Assembly: GCF_964204645.1 (NCBI RefSeq)
Contig: NC_134030.1
Location: forward strand, 310,001-374,000
From: Tubulanus polymorphus
Lineage: Eukaryota; Nemertea; Palaeonemertea; Tubulaniformes; Tubulanidae
Length of the DNA: 64,000 nt
Direction: 5' to 3'
Position numbers and translations under genes: made by a program. A model generated the notes under the pieces. The model saw only the letters and a list, made by a program, of their open reading frames with translations. It was not told the DNA's origin and ran no database searches. Shown here piece after piece: positions 1 through 11,704 of this stretch; the stretch's first letter is position 1, and each line of letters starts with the position of its first letter.

Positions 1-461
1 TTTGTAAAAATGTTTTACAACGTATTTGAATGATTCAATTGCATCTTCTATCAAGGTATTTGATAGACTGGTTGCCTGTCTAATTTTGCAATCGGGGCCA
101 AATTCAGTTCTCGTATCTAGTCGACTAGTGGTCGGAACTAATAACCGAATACCGACTGCACCGACTGACTGTATAACAATACATATGCTATTTGATTCCT
201 TCAATACCAGCTATCCCGCCAGATGGCGTGACGAACTCTCGATCATGAATTGTCAAAACAAGTTCATTTTCATCGATATATCATCACAGGACTCGTCATC
301 GTAACCAAATAAACAATCAATTCGTTTATCTAGTTTTCATTACCTTCGATATAAAATCTACAATATCAAAGTTGTGGCCTAAATTTGGAAATCCCTCGAG
401 GAATAAAGTAAAGATTCGTGGGCCACAATCTAATCGCGGTTCTTGAAGGAACATTTATCCG
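1..461. other. Intergenic; right edge of a further GPCR-repeat copy
   Basis: Positions 1-48 match the upstream ends of the two complete GPCR repeat units (about 2537-2584 and 5264-5308), so another copy of the unit probably lies to the left of the window. Around 115-155 there is a stretch matching the inner part of the foldback element at 35.2-35.5 kb, including the 15-bp run ACTAGTGGTCGGAAC. No convincing gene is seen here. Confidence 0.55.
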
Positions 462-1691
462 TCAGATTTTGTTTCTTACAGATTTTATTTTACAACAAAA
501 ACAATCAGTAAATAATTTAATAAATTCTTTCCGGAAAACTTTCAATGTTCCAATGTAAATAAAGAAATTCACGCAGAAAACGAAATATCGTAACGTCCGC
601 AGAAATTGGTCTAAACCATGCCATAAAGTTTTGAGAAAGAATCGATTATGATGATCTGTTAAACTGTTTGCAAAACCGGATATGAACATTGGATAATTTC
701 TATAAAGCGAGTATCCAATAATGTACGAAAAGTTGAGGATGCATTTAACTGCAGCATACGGCAAAACAAATAAAATATACACAATAACTACAACTAGAAG
801 AGTTTTACTGGCTGAAGATTGATGACGATCTGTTCTCTTCGCTCTCATCTCAGATCTCTTATTGCGTAATGAAGCAGTTAACACTGATAATATTACAATC
901 ATTAAAGATGGAAATATATCTTGTAAAAATGTTTTTCCAGCTGCTATTGCTTGTGCCTGGGACCAATGCAAAGGAGGGATTGACTGTTCACACACAAAAG
1001 AATCAAAGTTTTCTTTAAATCTGCGATGTTTGTGGAGATTAACACGACTGCGCATGATTACTGAATCCAAGTTCATAAAATACGCCCAGAAGATGACGGA
1101 ACCTACTGCAATTTTACGGCGAGTGACGGTGAAATGTTTCATGTGAAAGAAAGGAAAACGAATAGAAACAAATCTCTCGATAGCGATCACTATAACTATG
1201 TAGTTTGATACAGATATTGCCTGGCTATGAAATAGGTTTGAAAATATACACGTAGGAAACACTCGACTGGGCAGATAATAGAAATAGTAATAGAAATAGT
1301 AAAGTGATGGACATAGTTTACTGTGTTTAGCGAATGTCAGATACGCACCGCGACATTCTCTATGAAATCCTAGATGATGAACTACAAAGCTTTTCAAACG
1401 ATGAGGGAATCTGATCAACTCAAACAGCACGACAAGTTGATCTGAAAACGCGAGAGATATGAGATAAGGGAACGTGTAACGAACTGACTGATATCTGCGA
1501 CACTTTATCAGTAAAATAATTGTCAGAAAGTTGAACACACTTAACGGTGGAATTAAGAAGACACATTTGAACATATCGTTATATCTGAGAATGAAGTTAG
1601 TAAATCTCTTGAAAGCTAAGATGTATCCCGGTGTCTTCACAGTGATGCGGTATATTCGAGTTGTGGTGACGATAGCGGTAAAATTGTCCAT
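462..1691 (-). CDS. Class A GPCR, FMRFamide-receptor-like, copy 1
   Basis: Intronless seven-transmembrane receptor of about 409 residues. I start at the ATG at 1691 (MDNFTAI); the frame is open further upstream but only with non-ATG codons. The N-terminus carries an NFT glycosylation site. Class A hallmarks are an ERF triplet in place of DRY at the end of TM3 (AIERFVSIRFPF), a basic third loop (RNKRSEMRAKRTDRHQSS), and NFFIY in place of NPxxY in TM7, followed by a Cys-rich tail. Peptide-gated receptors of the FMRFamide type and large orphan lophotrochozoan sets look like this; the ligand cannot be told. It is a tandem duplicate of the gene at 3142-4413. The C-terminal tail after FCCKI differs from that copy because the duplication breakpoint lies inside the coding region. 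Confidence 0.85.
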   Translation of the reverse strand: MDNFTAIVTTTRIYRITVKTPGYILAFKRFTNFILRYNDMFKCVFLIPPLSVFNFLTIILLIKCRRYQSVRYTFPYLISLAFSDQLVVLFELIRFPHRLKSFVVHHLGFHRECRGAYLTFAKHSKLCPSLYYFYYYFYYLPSRVFPTCIFSNLFHSQAISVSNYIVIVIAIERFVSIRFPFFHMKHFTVTRRKIAVGSVIFWAYFMNLDSVIMRSRVNLHKHRRFKENFDSFVCEQSIPPLHWSQAQAIAAGKTFLQDIFPSLMIVILSVLTASLRNKRSEMRAKRTDRHQSSASKTLLVVVIVYILFVLPYAAVKCILNFSYIIGYSLYRNYPMFISGFANSLTDHHNRFFLKTLWHGLDQFLRTLRYFVFCVNFFIYIGTLKVFRKEFIKLFTDCFCCKIKSVRNKI

Positions 1692-2584
1692 GACAAGAAC
1701 AGAACAGTTTGACGCGACAATCAGTGTAGTGACTGCTTCCCTCACATTGTGGGTTACAGCCGCGGTACCACGATTTCAAAATACTTCCATCAAACTCCTG
1801 CTACAGAACACACTATAATCATTTGAAGATTTCACACGCTCTGTTGAAATTACTACTCACACGATTCGCTCTGAGAGTTTACTAAAAATCCATCTGAAAT
1901 AATCTAAGTTTCATATGAAAATTCGCAGCAGTTTTAGACTAGAGTTTATATACAGACAACTGTAGAACCACAAAGTTTGAATTTCGTGAATACAGGTCTC
2001 TGTGGTAACATGCGAGGCGTGAAAACTAATATATACCAGTATTACATATACCAGCACTGATATACTTCAAGTTCCATTGAGACACAAGAGGCGAAATGCA
2101 ACAAACAGCATTTGGAAAATTTACTTATTTCCGATTATGTATTTTTTGATTCAACCTTCTGTACATAGACTACAGGAAGCAGTTTCACCAAATAGTTTAA
2201 GCCTAAATCGGTTAAGTTTGAATTGTTGTCTTCATTGAAAACATGAAGTAACCAATGGCGATTACTCCAAAAATTTTAGTTAAACTTATTCGTGAAACTG
2301 GGCCCTGTAGGAAGTTACTGTCAGTACTATCAGATCGATGAGACATATTTAACGACCATACGACATACATCGCGCCCGATCTACAATCGTTACCCCCACC
2401 GTCCTTGAAGTGATGCTTGTATACCACAATGCTGATGGGATAGCAGGAGTTTCTGCGTCTCAGCAAAAAACTCAACAATTCACTGTTATCTCTCTGTACA
2501 TAAATGTTTATAACTTTACTTTCTTTGAACGAATTTGTTTTGTAAAACTGTTATACAACGTATTTGAATGATTCAATTGCACAC
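1692..2584 (-). repeat. Upstream part of GPCR repeat unit 1
   Basis: This region is duplicated with the receptor: the homologous block runs from about 486 to 2584 and matches about 3193 to 5308. It holds the probable promoter and 5' leader of the receptor. A conserved minus-strand open frame lies at 2212-2540, described separately. The long conserved upstream flank means the duplication copied regulatory DNA as well as the gene. Confidence 0.6.
2212..2540 (-). other. Conserved open frame upstream of GPCR copy 1
   Basis: The minus-strand frame reads from about FYKTNSFKESKVINIYVQ to the end MFSMKTTIQT. The same frame is open in the second repeat unit (4933-5310), with a 3-base length change that keeps frame. 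No ATG opens the long version, and a TAA interrupts this copy just upstream where the other copy reads on. It could be a 5' leader exon, a remnant of a coding exon, or chance. I do not recognise it. Confidence 0.25.
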
Positions 2585-2591
2585 CCCAAGC

Positions 2592-3141
2592 GCCCCAGCC
2601 CCTTACACCCCACCCCTTACACCCCCAGAGTCGAATACGAACTGTGTCTCTGTGGACTGGGCATTTACTGAGTATTTACTATAAATACAATTTCCTTGTT
2701 CTCCTGCAGAATATGACTTAAGGCCGAGACCGACGTTTTTGGTTGGGCCAAACAGGCTCGGGCCCATTCGGCACCTGTCTGAACAGGGCCAAATTTGGCA
2801 CGGACCAAAAATGCTCTCGTGTGATCGGGGCTATGGGTGGAAATCATACACGGATAGTGATTTCTGTTAGTGGAATCGGTGGAGTATTTATATCAGGGAA
2901 ATGACGTCACAGCTTGGCTCCTTACGGCTATTGTTGGAATTAACATTTGTGGAGATTAAATCACCTACATAAACATTAATTCTATTTATAGTTTCGAAAG
3001 CATTGAATTTCCGTAGAAATTAATGGACTACAATTTAATCCAACTTTAAAGGAGTCACGTGGAGTGATCAATATTTCAGTCCCCTGTATAAATAGTTCAC
3101 TGATGAAATCCAGGTTCAGGAATTTCGAAAATGAAAATGAA
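2592..3141. other. Spacer between GPCR repeat units
   Basis: This spacer of about 0.55 kb lies between the two homologous blocks, with no match to either unit that I can see. It opens with a C-rich stretch (2583-2630). No gene is seen in it. Confidence 0.4.
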
Positions 3142-4413
3142 TCACACAGATTCGGGTTCTTTGGCGTTTATACGACAGATTATGTTCCCTATTTTACAAC
3201 AAAAACAATCAGTAAATAGTTTGATAAATTCTTTCCGGAAAACTTTCAATGTTCCGATGTAAATAAAGAAATTCATGCAGAAAACGAAATGTCGAAACGT
3301 TCGCAGGAAAATGTCTAAACCATACCATAAAATTTTGAGAAAGAATCGATTATGATGATCTGTTAAACTGTTTGTAAAACTGTTTGTTAAATAGGATAGC
3401 ATCCACATTGCATAATTTCTATAAAGCGAGTATCCAATGACGTGCGCTAAGTTTTGGATACAATTACATGCTGCGTGCGGCAAAACTAGTAAAATATACA
3501 CAATAACTACAACAAGAAGAGTTTTACTGGCTGAAGATTGATGACGATCTGTTCTCTTCGCTCTCATCTCAGATTTCTTATTGCGTAATGAAGCAGTTAA
3601 CACTGATAATATTACAATCATTAAAGATGGAAATATATCTTGTAAAAATGTTTTTACAGCGTCTATTGCTTGTATCAGGGACCCATTGGAAATATAGATT
3701 GACTGTTCACACACAAAAGAATCAAAGATTTCTTTATATCTGCGATGTTTGTGGAGATTAACACGACTGCGCATGATTACTGAATCCAAGTTCATAAAAT
3801 ACGCCCAGAAGATGACAAAAACTACTGCAATTTTACGGCGAGTGACGGTGAAATGTTTCATGTGAAAGAAAGGAAAACGAATAGAAACAAATCTCTCGAT
3901 AGCGATCACTATAACTGTGTAGTTTGATACAGATATTGCCTGGTTATAAAATAGGTTTGAAAATATACACGCAGGAAACACTCGTCTGGGCAGATAATAG
4001 AAATAGTAATTGAAATAGTAAAGTGATGGACATAGTTTACTGTGTTTAGCGAATGTCAGATAAACACTGCGACATTCTCTATAAAATCCTAGATTATTAA
4101 CTACAAACATGTTCAAATAATTGGGGAATTTTTCCAATTCAAACAAGACGACAAGTTGATCTGAAAACGCGAGAGTTATCAGATAAGGGAACGTGTAACG
4201 AACTGACTGATAACTGCGACATTTTATCAGTAAAATTATGGTCAGAAAGTTGAACACACTTCCCGGTGGAAACAAGAAGACACATCTGAATATATCGTTA
4301 TATCTGATCATGAAGTTAGTAAATCTTCTGAAAGCTATGATATAATCCGGTGTCTTCACAGTGGTCCAGTGTATTCTACGAGTTGTGGTGGCTATAGCGG
4401 TGAAATTATCCAT
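3142..4413 (-). CDS. Class A GPCR, FMRFamide-receptor-like, copy 2
   Basis: Intronless receptor of about 423 residues, a close paralogue of the gene at 462-1691. Start is the ATG at 4413 (MDNFTAIATT); upstream in-frame codons are non-ATG. It has the same ERF motif after TM3, the same basic third loop and the same NFFIY TM7 signature. Relative to copy 1 it carries about 13 extra residues before TM7 (around MWMLSYLTNSF) and a longer tail, IICRINAKEPESV. Substitutions cluster in the extracellular N-terminus and loops while the membrane core is conserved, as in expanding receptor families. The frame is intact, so I treat it as functional. Confidence 0.85.
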   Translation of the reverse strand: MDNFTAIATTTRRIHWTTVKTPDYIIAFRRFTNFMIRYNDIFRCVFLFPPGSVFNFLTIILLIKCRSYQSVRYTFPYLITLAFSDQLVVLFELEKFPNYLNMFVVNNLGFYRECRSVYLTFAKHSKLCPSLYYFNYYFYYLPRRVFPACIFSNLFYNQAISVSNYTVIVIAIERFVSIRFPFFHMKHFTVTRRKIAVVFVIFWAYFMNLDSVIMRSRVNLHKHRRYKEIFDSFVCEQSIYISNGSLIQAIDAVKTFLQDIFPSLMIVILSVLTASLRNKKSEMRAKRTDRHQSSASKTLLVVVIVYILLVLPHAACNCIQNLAHVIGYSLYRNYAMWMLSYLTNSFTNSLTDHHNRFFLKILWYGLDIFLRTFRHFVFCMNFFIYIGTLKVFRKEFIKLFTDCFCCKIGNIICRINAKEPESV

Positions 4414-4932
4414 GACAAGAACAGAACTGTTTGACGCGACAATCTGTGTGTAGTTAGCGACTTCCCTCAAATTATAGGTTCAGCGGTACCACAATTTCAA
4501 AATACTCCCATCAAACTCCTGCTACAGAACACACTATAATCATCTAAACATTTCACACGCTCTGTTGAAATTACTACTCACACGATTCGCTCTGAGAGTT
4601 TACTAAAAATCCATCTGAAATAATCTAAGTTTCATATGAAAATTCGCAGCAGTTTTAGACTAGAGTTTATATACTGCCAACTGTAGAACCATAAAGTTTG
4701 AATTTCGTAAATACAGGTCTCTGTGGTAACACGCGAGGTGTAAAAACTAATATATACTAGTATTACATATACCAGCACTGATATACTTCCAGTTCCATTG
4801 AGACACAAGAGGCGAAATGCAACAAACAGCATTTGGAAAATTCACTTATTTCCGATTATGTTTTTATTGATTCAACCTTCTGTACATAGACTACAGGAAG
4901 CAGTTTCACCAAATAGTTTAAGCCTAAATCAG

Positions 4933-5310
4933 TTAAGTTTGAATTGTTGTCTTCATTGAAAACATGAAGTAACCAATGGGGGCAATTACACCTAAAATTT
5001 GAGTTAAACTTGTTTGTGAAACTGGGCCCTGCAGGAAGTTACTGTCAGTACTATTAGATCGATGAGACATATTTAACGACCATACGACATACATCGCGCC
5101 CGATCTACAATCGTTACCCCCACCTTCCTTGAAGTGGTGCTTGTATACCACAATGCTGATGGGATAGCAGGAGTTTCTGCGTCTCAACAAAAAACTCAAC
5201 AATTCACTGTTATCTCTCTGTACATAAATGTTTATAACTTTATTGTCATAGAACGAATTTTTTTTGTAAAAATGTTTTACAACGCATTTAAATGATTCAA
5301 TTGCATCTCC
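4933..5310 (-). other. Conserved open frame upstream of GPCR copy 2
   Basis: Counterpart of the frame at 2212-2540. It reads AIESFKCVVKHFYKKNSF at its left edge and ends MFSMKTTIQT before a stop. The first in-frame ATG would give only about 57 residues (MYVVWSLNMSHRS). It is either a leader exon of the receptor gene or a decaying coding remnant. Confidence 0.25.
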
Positions 5311-5613
5311 GCAATGACTAGATTTTACACCCCCAGCGCCCCCCCCCCCACTTAGAGCCGAATTCAAACTGTGTATCTGGGGACTGAGTGTTTACTAAAA
5401 TTACCACTTCCCCGTTCTCCTCAATATGACTTAAGTTAACCCCCCCCCCCTCGCCCAAAACACACTCTATACCCCCCCCTCGCCCAAAACACATTCTACA
5501 GCTCCACAGTTAGGTCCACATCTGGACCGAAGAAATGTCACCGTTTTTTTAAACGCATTCGATGTTGCTGCGGTCTCTTTCCAAATCACCACAGCCCGGT
5601 ACTCTCAGTTCGT

Positions 5614-8600
5614 CTACGTTTGTAAATTGATAGCGAATGGTGAGTTACACGTAGTGCCGGTAGGGGGCGATAGTAAGCCTGGGAAAGCATTCATACCCCA
5701 GTACGGATGACCCCATAATCCCTGCCGTTGCGCCATCTTTAGTCGAGCAGTCACTTGTTTCTTCCATTTAGTTCTAGAAATATTGACAACAATACCACAC
5801 GTTAATGGAGGAAATAATTATTCATGAAATTTGCATATCGATTATATGGGCATCTAATTTTCGCTTAGTTTGTGGGATTCATTTTTCGCGGTGATTTTTA
5901 TGCTTACCTTCTATTTTGGAACCAGGTTTTGATTTGTGTTTCGGTCAAACTTAAACTCTGCGACAATTCCATTCTTTTACTTACACTTAGATACTTATCT
6001 TGCTGTAAAATAGATATTAAGAAATTTTCATTTTCAAAATGGAATTAATTCATTGATCCCCAAAATATGAAAAATGCAGGATCCAGTTCCACAGTTGTGA
6101 ATTAGAGTTAACTCTGAACTCAGGATCCTGTTCCACAGTTGTGAGTTAGAGTTAACTGTGAACTCAGGATCCAGTTCAACAGTTGTGAGTTAGAGTTAAC
6201 TGTGAACTCAGGATCCAGTTCAACAGTTGTGAGTTAGAGTTAACTGTGAACTCAGGATCCAGTTCCACAGTTGTGAGTTAGAGTTAACTGTGAACTCAGG
6301 ATCCAGTTCCACAGTTGTGAGTTAGAGTTAACTGTGAACTCAGGATCCAGTTCCACAGTTGTGAGTTAGAGTTAACTGTGAACTCAGGATTCAGTTCAAC
6401 AGTTGTGAGTTAGAATTAACTGTGAACTCAGGATCCAGTTCCACAGTTGTGAGTTAGAGTTAACTGTGAACTCAGGATCCAGTTCCACAGTTGTGAGTTA
6501 GAGTTAACTGTGAACTCAGGATCCAGTTCCACAGTTGTGAGTTAGAGTTAACTGCGAACTCAGGATCCAGTTCCACAGTTGTGAGTTAGAGAAACGGATT
6601 ATGAATTGTTTTTTTTTAAAGTATGAATCTAGTAAAAATTGTCTGGGGTAAAATCGATAATATCGATTACCTTGAATTCTGATTCGAGTCGTTCTAGTTG
6701 TTTAGAGGAGTACGCCTGTCTCGGTTTCCTGTCGATACCAGGTTTACGGGCTCGCCGACCGACATTCTTCGGCGCTGAAATTCAAAACGGAGAAAGTTAC
6801 ATTCGTTTACTGATTTAAAAGACCCCTCTCCATTCTCCTCAATAAAATTCAAATTCGTTTCATTTATTCATCATTTATCAAATATACTAGATTGTAAAAG
6901 TGAATAGTGTATCAACAATAAAACAATTAAACAAAAAAAAGCAATGTTAAAGTGATATATTCATACGTAGGATATTCTCAATTATGATTCGATGATTTAA
7001 CTAGAAACATGATAACGCATACGAGGTATCAATGTATTTAAACATTATTGTAACGTTTTTTAGGTTGTAAAAGAAAAATTAATTAGACGCAAAATGAAAC
7101 TCAAATTCAAACCATGTGCTTAGATATTCGCCCCTACCGCCCTCAACAACGAACCCGGAACAAAAACTGATGTTATCTGAAATTGATGGCGTTAACATAA
7201 GAGAGTAGATTCTCCACATCTAACAGCGAGTGACAATACAGAGAGAGTGGGCGTGTCGGTGTAGTTACAGTGACACGTCAATCATCGTCCATTAAGTGAC
7301 GAATGGCTGATAATGGCATGAAATGGGTTTTAAAGATTTCTGCCGGACAGTTTAAATTACCTGACGACCAACAGACGACATTATTATACTAGAAATCCAT
7401 AACAACACGGCGGGCACTTGTTCCCATGGTTCAATGCGCCTTTAACTATCTTAACACGCTTCACTTAACACCGCGTCATCACGTGACCCGTCTCTCTTCA
7501 TCATCCGCTTAGCTTGGCTGTAGCCAATCTAACAACTTAAGACCAGTCTAAGCTCATTTTGGTTCTGTAACCAATCTAACAACTTACGACCAATCTAACA
7601 ACTTACGACCAGTCTAAGCTCATTTTGGTTCTATAACCGATCTAACAACTTGAGACCAGTCTAAGCTCATTTTGGTTCTGTAACCAATCTAACAACTTAC
7701 GACCAATCTAACAACTTACGACCAGTCTAAGCTCATTTTGGTTCTATAACCGATCTAACAACTTGAGACCAGTCTGAGCTCATTTTGGTTCTATAACCGA
7801 TCTAACAACTTAAGACCAGTCTAAGCTCATTTTGGTTCTGTAACCAATCTAACAACTTAAGACCAGTCTAAACTCATTTTAGTTCTATAACCAATCTAAC
7901 AACTTAAGACCAGTCTAAGCTCATTTTAGTTCTATAACCAATCTAACAACTTAAGACCAGTCTAAGGTCATTTTAGTTCTATAACCAATCTAACAACTTA
8001 AGACCAGTCTAAGCTCATTTTAGTTCTATAACCAATCTAACAACTTAAGACCAGTCTAAGCTCATTTTAGTTCTATAACCAATCTAACAACTTAAGACCA
8101 GTCTAAGCTCATTCTAGTTCTATAACCAATCTAACAACTTAAGACCAGTCTAAACTCATTTTAGTTCTATAACCAATCTAACAACTTAAGACCAGTCTAA
8201 ACTCTTTTTGGAATAATGTTTCAGTTTTTCTAAGGATTGCTGGTTGTAATTGTACTTACAGTCATATATTATAACTCAAATATCTCAGAATCTGGAGTGG
8301 ATGTATTCACCATGAGTGGAATATGAGTGGAAGAGTGGAATGTAATAGAAACCTTCACGAGGAGCAAATATCGAGTTAGAAACTATTGGCAAATAAAACG
8401 GTTTTGTTTAAAATCGATGCTGTTTTTAATTCTATCCGGTTTATTGTGTCTTTGATACCGAAATTAAACTGTTTCACGGACTGTGGAGACATTTCCCGTT
8501 AATAAAGTCGTGATGTGTCTTGATTAAATTCAATTTGATCTGTGAGTTTTTAAAACGCGTCAATACATTCTAATATCAGTCGACACGCGAATTCACAGCA

Positions 8601-9523
8601 CTCTCTCTCCCTCTCTCTCTCTTCTCATCCCTCCCTCTCTCTCTCTTCTCACCCCTCCCTCTCTCTCTCTCTTCTCCCTCCTCCCTCCCTCTCTCTTCTC
8701 ACCCCTCCCTCAACCTGCTCTCCCTCTCCCTCCTCCCTCCCTCCCTCTTCCTCTCCCTAATTACATGAAATATATATATATATACAAACCTTTTTCCAGT
8801 TGTCTGAAATCAATGTTCTAGGTGAAATATAAAATATAAACCATGATTCTTACCTTGTAATCCGAATAACTGATTTCTATTGAATAACCCTGGGTATAAC
8901 CAGGCCGCTGTGTTTATATCCGGGTAGGGGGCGCCACTAGGCGAAATCCCCGGTAACGACGCGACCCCTAATCCCGCGGCGGTCCCTGCCGATACGCTCG
9001 GATTAGGAATATACCCGGAGTAAAGTCCTGTTGACGGTGTAGACGGTGTGGGTAATACTAATCCCGGAGTACTATCCATGGTCTCCTTGTGTCGTAAAAA
9101 AGACCCGGATGCTGAGGTAGGAGTAAACGCGCTTAGTCTTTCATTAATCCCCGCCAGGTGGCAGTACGGATCGGCGACGGAATTTACTAAACCGGAAGTG
9201 TCATCATCACATTCGTCATCGATTCGCTGGTTATAATTTCCACCACTAGGGGACGCTGACGGTGATCTCGACTGATTTAAAGATGGCGGCGGAGTGATTT
9301 CCGGTTTCTCAGCTGTCGTTTGAACGCGTTTGTTACCGGAACCGGAAGCTGGTTTTAATAGTATATCGTCAATGGATAAGAATTTACTAGATGATGCTGA
9401 TGATGCTGCTGATGATGATGCTGATGATGATGCTGTTGTTGTTGGACCCATCTCGAATTTTTTACTGTTCACCGCTGCTGCTGCTGGATTCACACAATCT
9501 GTAACACTCCCAGTTGAACTCAT
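5614..9523 (-). CDS. NK-like (ANTP class) homeobox transcription factor
   Basis: Four coding exons: 9523-8854, 6774-6671, 6002-5908, 5773-5614, about 342 residues. The N-terminus is low-complexity Ser/Ala with an EH1-like repression motif ([12 protein letters not shown]). The homeodomain spans about residues 238-297: [19 protein letters not shown], an intron, then [31 protein letters not shown], an intron inside the codon for position 53, then TKWKKQ. W48, F49, N51 and R53 are intact. After it comes [11 protein letters not shown] and a short Pro-rich end with a TAG at 5614. The sequence is closest, from memory, to the Nedx/Msxlx (fly lms) group of NK-like genes; that placement is tentative. 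All splice phases agree. I use the ATG at 9523; the frame is open upstream only with TTG. Introns hold 44-bp and 47-bp tandem arrays. Confidence 0.9.
6079..6595. repeat. 44-bp minisatellite in homeobox intron 2
   Basis: About 11-12 near-identical copies of a 44-bp unit beginning GGATCCAGTTCCACAGTTGT. The unit shares its core with the MITE ends at 20.07-20.21 and 21.46-21.56 kb and with the arrays at 11.7 and 51 kb. Confidence 0.95.
7505..8205. repeat. 47-bp minisatellite in homeobox intron 1
   Basis: About 15 copies of a 47-bp unit containing ACCAGTCTAAGCTCATTTT and ATAACCAATCTAACAACTTA. Diverged single copies of the same sequence occur near 13.84-13.90, 14.76-14.82 and 30.97-31.04 kb, so the array grew from a dispersed element. 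Confidence 0.9.
8600..8785. repeat. CT-rich simple repeat followed by (AT)n
   Basis: A polypyrimidine stretch (CTCTCTCCCTCCC type) runs to about 8757, then a short TATATATA run just downstream of homeobox exon 1 on the minus strand. Confidence 0.85.
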
Positions 9524-9559
9524 CACTCGCGCAGGCGCCAATGTCGTTTACCAAATAAT

Positions 9560-10077
9560 CTATTCACAAACTTTCTATGAAATTCTTTCCGAAATTTTGA
9601 AAAATTATTTTTTCGAAATTTCAAAAATGCTTAAGAAATTTTGATAATCTTAACGAATTTTTGATATTCTATTTTCGATTAGTTTTTGCGAGATACAAAC
9701 CAAAATTTCTCTAACGAAATGCTTGTTTAGATATTTCACTTTCTCGATTAGAAATAATCTAAATATCGAATCATAAACGTTTTGTGTTTGTTATGGATAA
9801 CATCGAAACTTCCTTATTTACTGTCGTGACGTCATTGTTTTCTCATCGCAAAATAGTTCGATACAAACGATAAAAGTTCCTCGGTTGAGATATCAATATC
9901 AGATATCTCAGATATATCCAGTTGTTACGGATGAGATATCTTAAAAGATCACTCGGATTCTTTCAATGAAATATAACAATATTCTGATAATGATTACGAA
10001 ATCATTTTCAATTTTTTTGCTGATGAATGATAAATCGTTTATTAGATTCCTCCGATAAATAGAAACAGTCACCGGAT
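9560..10077. other. Upstream flank of homeobox gene, AT-rich, no gene seen
   Basis: AT-rich single-copy DNA upstream of the homeobox start. It probably contains the promoter or 5' leader, but I cannot point to a defined TATA box or transcription start. Confidence 0.4.
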
Positions 10078-10436
10078 CCAGCGTCGCTCCAGGTGGCTAT
10101 CAGCTTAAAACCGGGTTCAGCGTCGCTCCAGGTGGCTATCAGCTTAAAACCGGCTTCAGCGTCGCTCCAGGTGGCTATCAGCTTAAAACCGGGTTCAGCT
10201 CCTCCAGGTGTAGCTCAGACTTGGTTCAGCTCCTCCAGGTGTAGCTCAGACCGGGTTCAGCTCCTCCAGGTGTATCTCACACTGGGTTCAGCTCCTCCTG
10301 GGTTCAGCTCGGACTGGGTTCAGCTCCTCCGGGTGTAGCTCAGACTGGGTTCAGCTCCTCCAGGTGTAGCTCAGACTGGGTTCAGCTCCTCTTGGGTTCA
10401 GCTCCTCCTGGGTTCAGCTCGGACCGGGTGAAATCA
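10078..10436. repeat. 31/39-bp minisatellite
   Basis: Begins with 39-bp units (GCGTCGCTCCAGGTGGCTAT) and changes to 31-bp units (CTCCTCCAGGTGTAGCTCAG). The short plus-strand open frame here is made only of repeat. Confidence 0.85.
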
Positions 10437-11214
10437 CTTCTCGCTCAGATTCCGGAAATATCTCAGATTGAAATAGTTCTCTAATTGCCGGGTCTCACTG
10501 TGTTGTGTGTGTGACACACGCGCGACTCGATTCTCAAATTGAGTCTTTGTATTTGTGTTGAATGTCTTTATCTCAGAGAGGGAAGGGGATACCAGCAGCT
10601 GGGCTCCAGGTATAATTAATTATGAAATAACGCCCTGTGATTGGTCGAACGCTTGACTGGTTACAGTCTTTAAGGGCAATAGCGTTACAGATAATACAAC
10701 GTTATAAATCAATATGAAACGCCAATCAACGTTAAGACAACGTTTAGACGCATTTGGCGTCATCAAATATCAGACGTAAATCACGCGGAATTCTGACGTA
10801 TAACGTTAACGCGGTAACGCAGTAACGTTACACGCTTTGTTGGACGGACAAGTTCTGAGTTAAACGCATCAAATGTAAGCGTATGGTCGGGTTCTATCGG
10901 TTAGAACCCAGTCATCCGTTTCCGTAACAGAACCCGACCACATTATTCCTTACCCGAAATATATATATATATATATATATAAATAAAAAACAAACTGGGA
11001 ACAAAAGAGATTTTATCGATAAAACCTGTTTTTACGGATTCGATGGGGGAAATTTTCTGTTGGTTGGATGTTGAAGGTTCAGGTCTCTCAGACTGAGGGG
11101 TAACGCGTCACTGGGCAGCAGAAAAATTGCATTTATTTTTTTAAAACTTTTTTTTACTTTTTTTTTATTTTCAAGGTTCCTCGATCGGGACAAGCGGGAA
11201 TTTGGTTACATCTT
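10437..11214. other. Non-coding, (AT)n at about 10960-10982
   Basis: Mostly single-copy DNA with a run of TATATATATA near 10960. No gene is seen. Confidence 0.4.
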
Positions 11215-11362
11215 GTTTGCGAGGGCTGAGAGAGGGCTGAGAGAGGGCTGAGAGAGAGGGCTGAGCAAAGAGAGGGCTGAGCAAAGAGAGGGCTGAGAGA
11301 GGGCTGAGCAAAGAGAGGGCTGAGCAAAGAGAGGGCTGAGAGAGGGCAGAGGAGCGCGTGGA
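11215..11362. repeat. GAGGGCTGAG purine-rich repeat
   Basis: Tandem GAGAGGGCTGAGCAAAGA units. Next to it (about 11400-11530) is a duplicated 60-bp segment containing GAAAATGTCTCATAGAATTG. Confidence 0.85.
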
Positions 11363-11704
11363 CGGGTAGAGAGAGAGAGATAGTGCCTCGTCTCAATTCT
11401 GTGTGACATTTTTAGTTTCTGAAAATGTCTCATAGAATTGAGTCTAAACGTCACTACTCTCTTAGTTTCTGAAAATGTCTCATAGAATTGAGTCTAAACG
11501 TCACTACTCTCTTAGTTTTGAAAATATCTCACAAACGAGGATCTAAACATCAATACTGTGTTAGTTTTTCATGATCGTTTCTACTGTTCATTTTTTCCTC
11601 CAGTTTTCATCGTGTTATTTGTGACTCATTTTGGCGCCATTTGTTTAAAGAAAAAGAGCCCATTTATTCTCGTGACAACGAAACGCAGAAAATGGAGTTT
11701 AACA

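Noticed and set aside
1691-1745. N-terminal extension of GPCR copy 1
   Set aside because: The added codons begin with GTG; the aligned upstream sequence in copy 2 begins with TTG and differs, so both are better read as 5' UTR.
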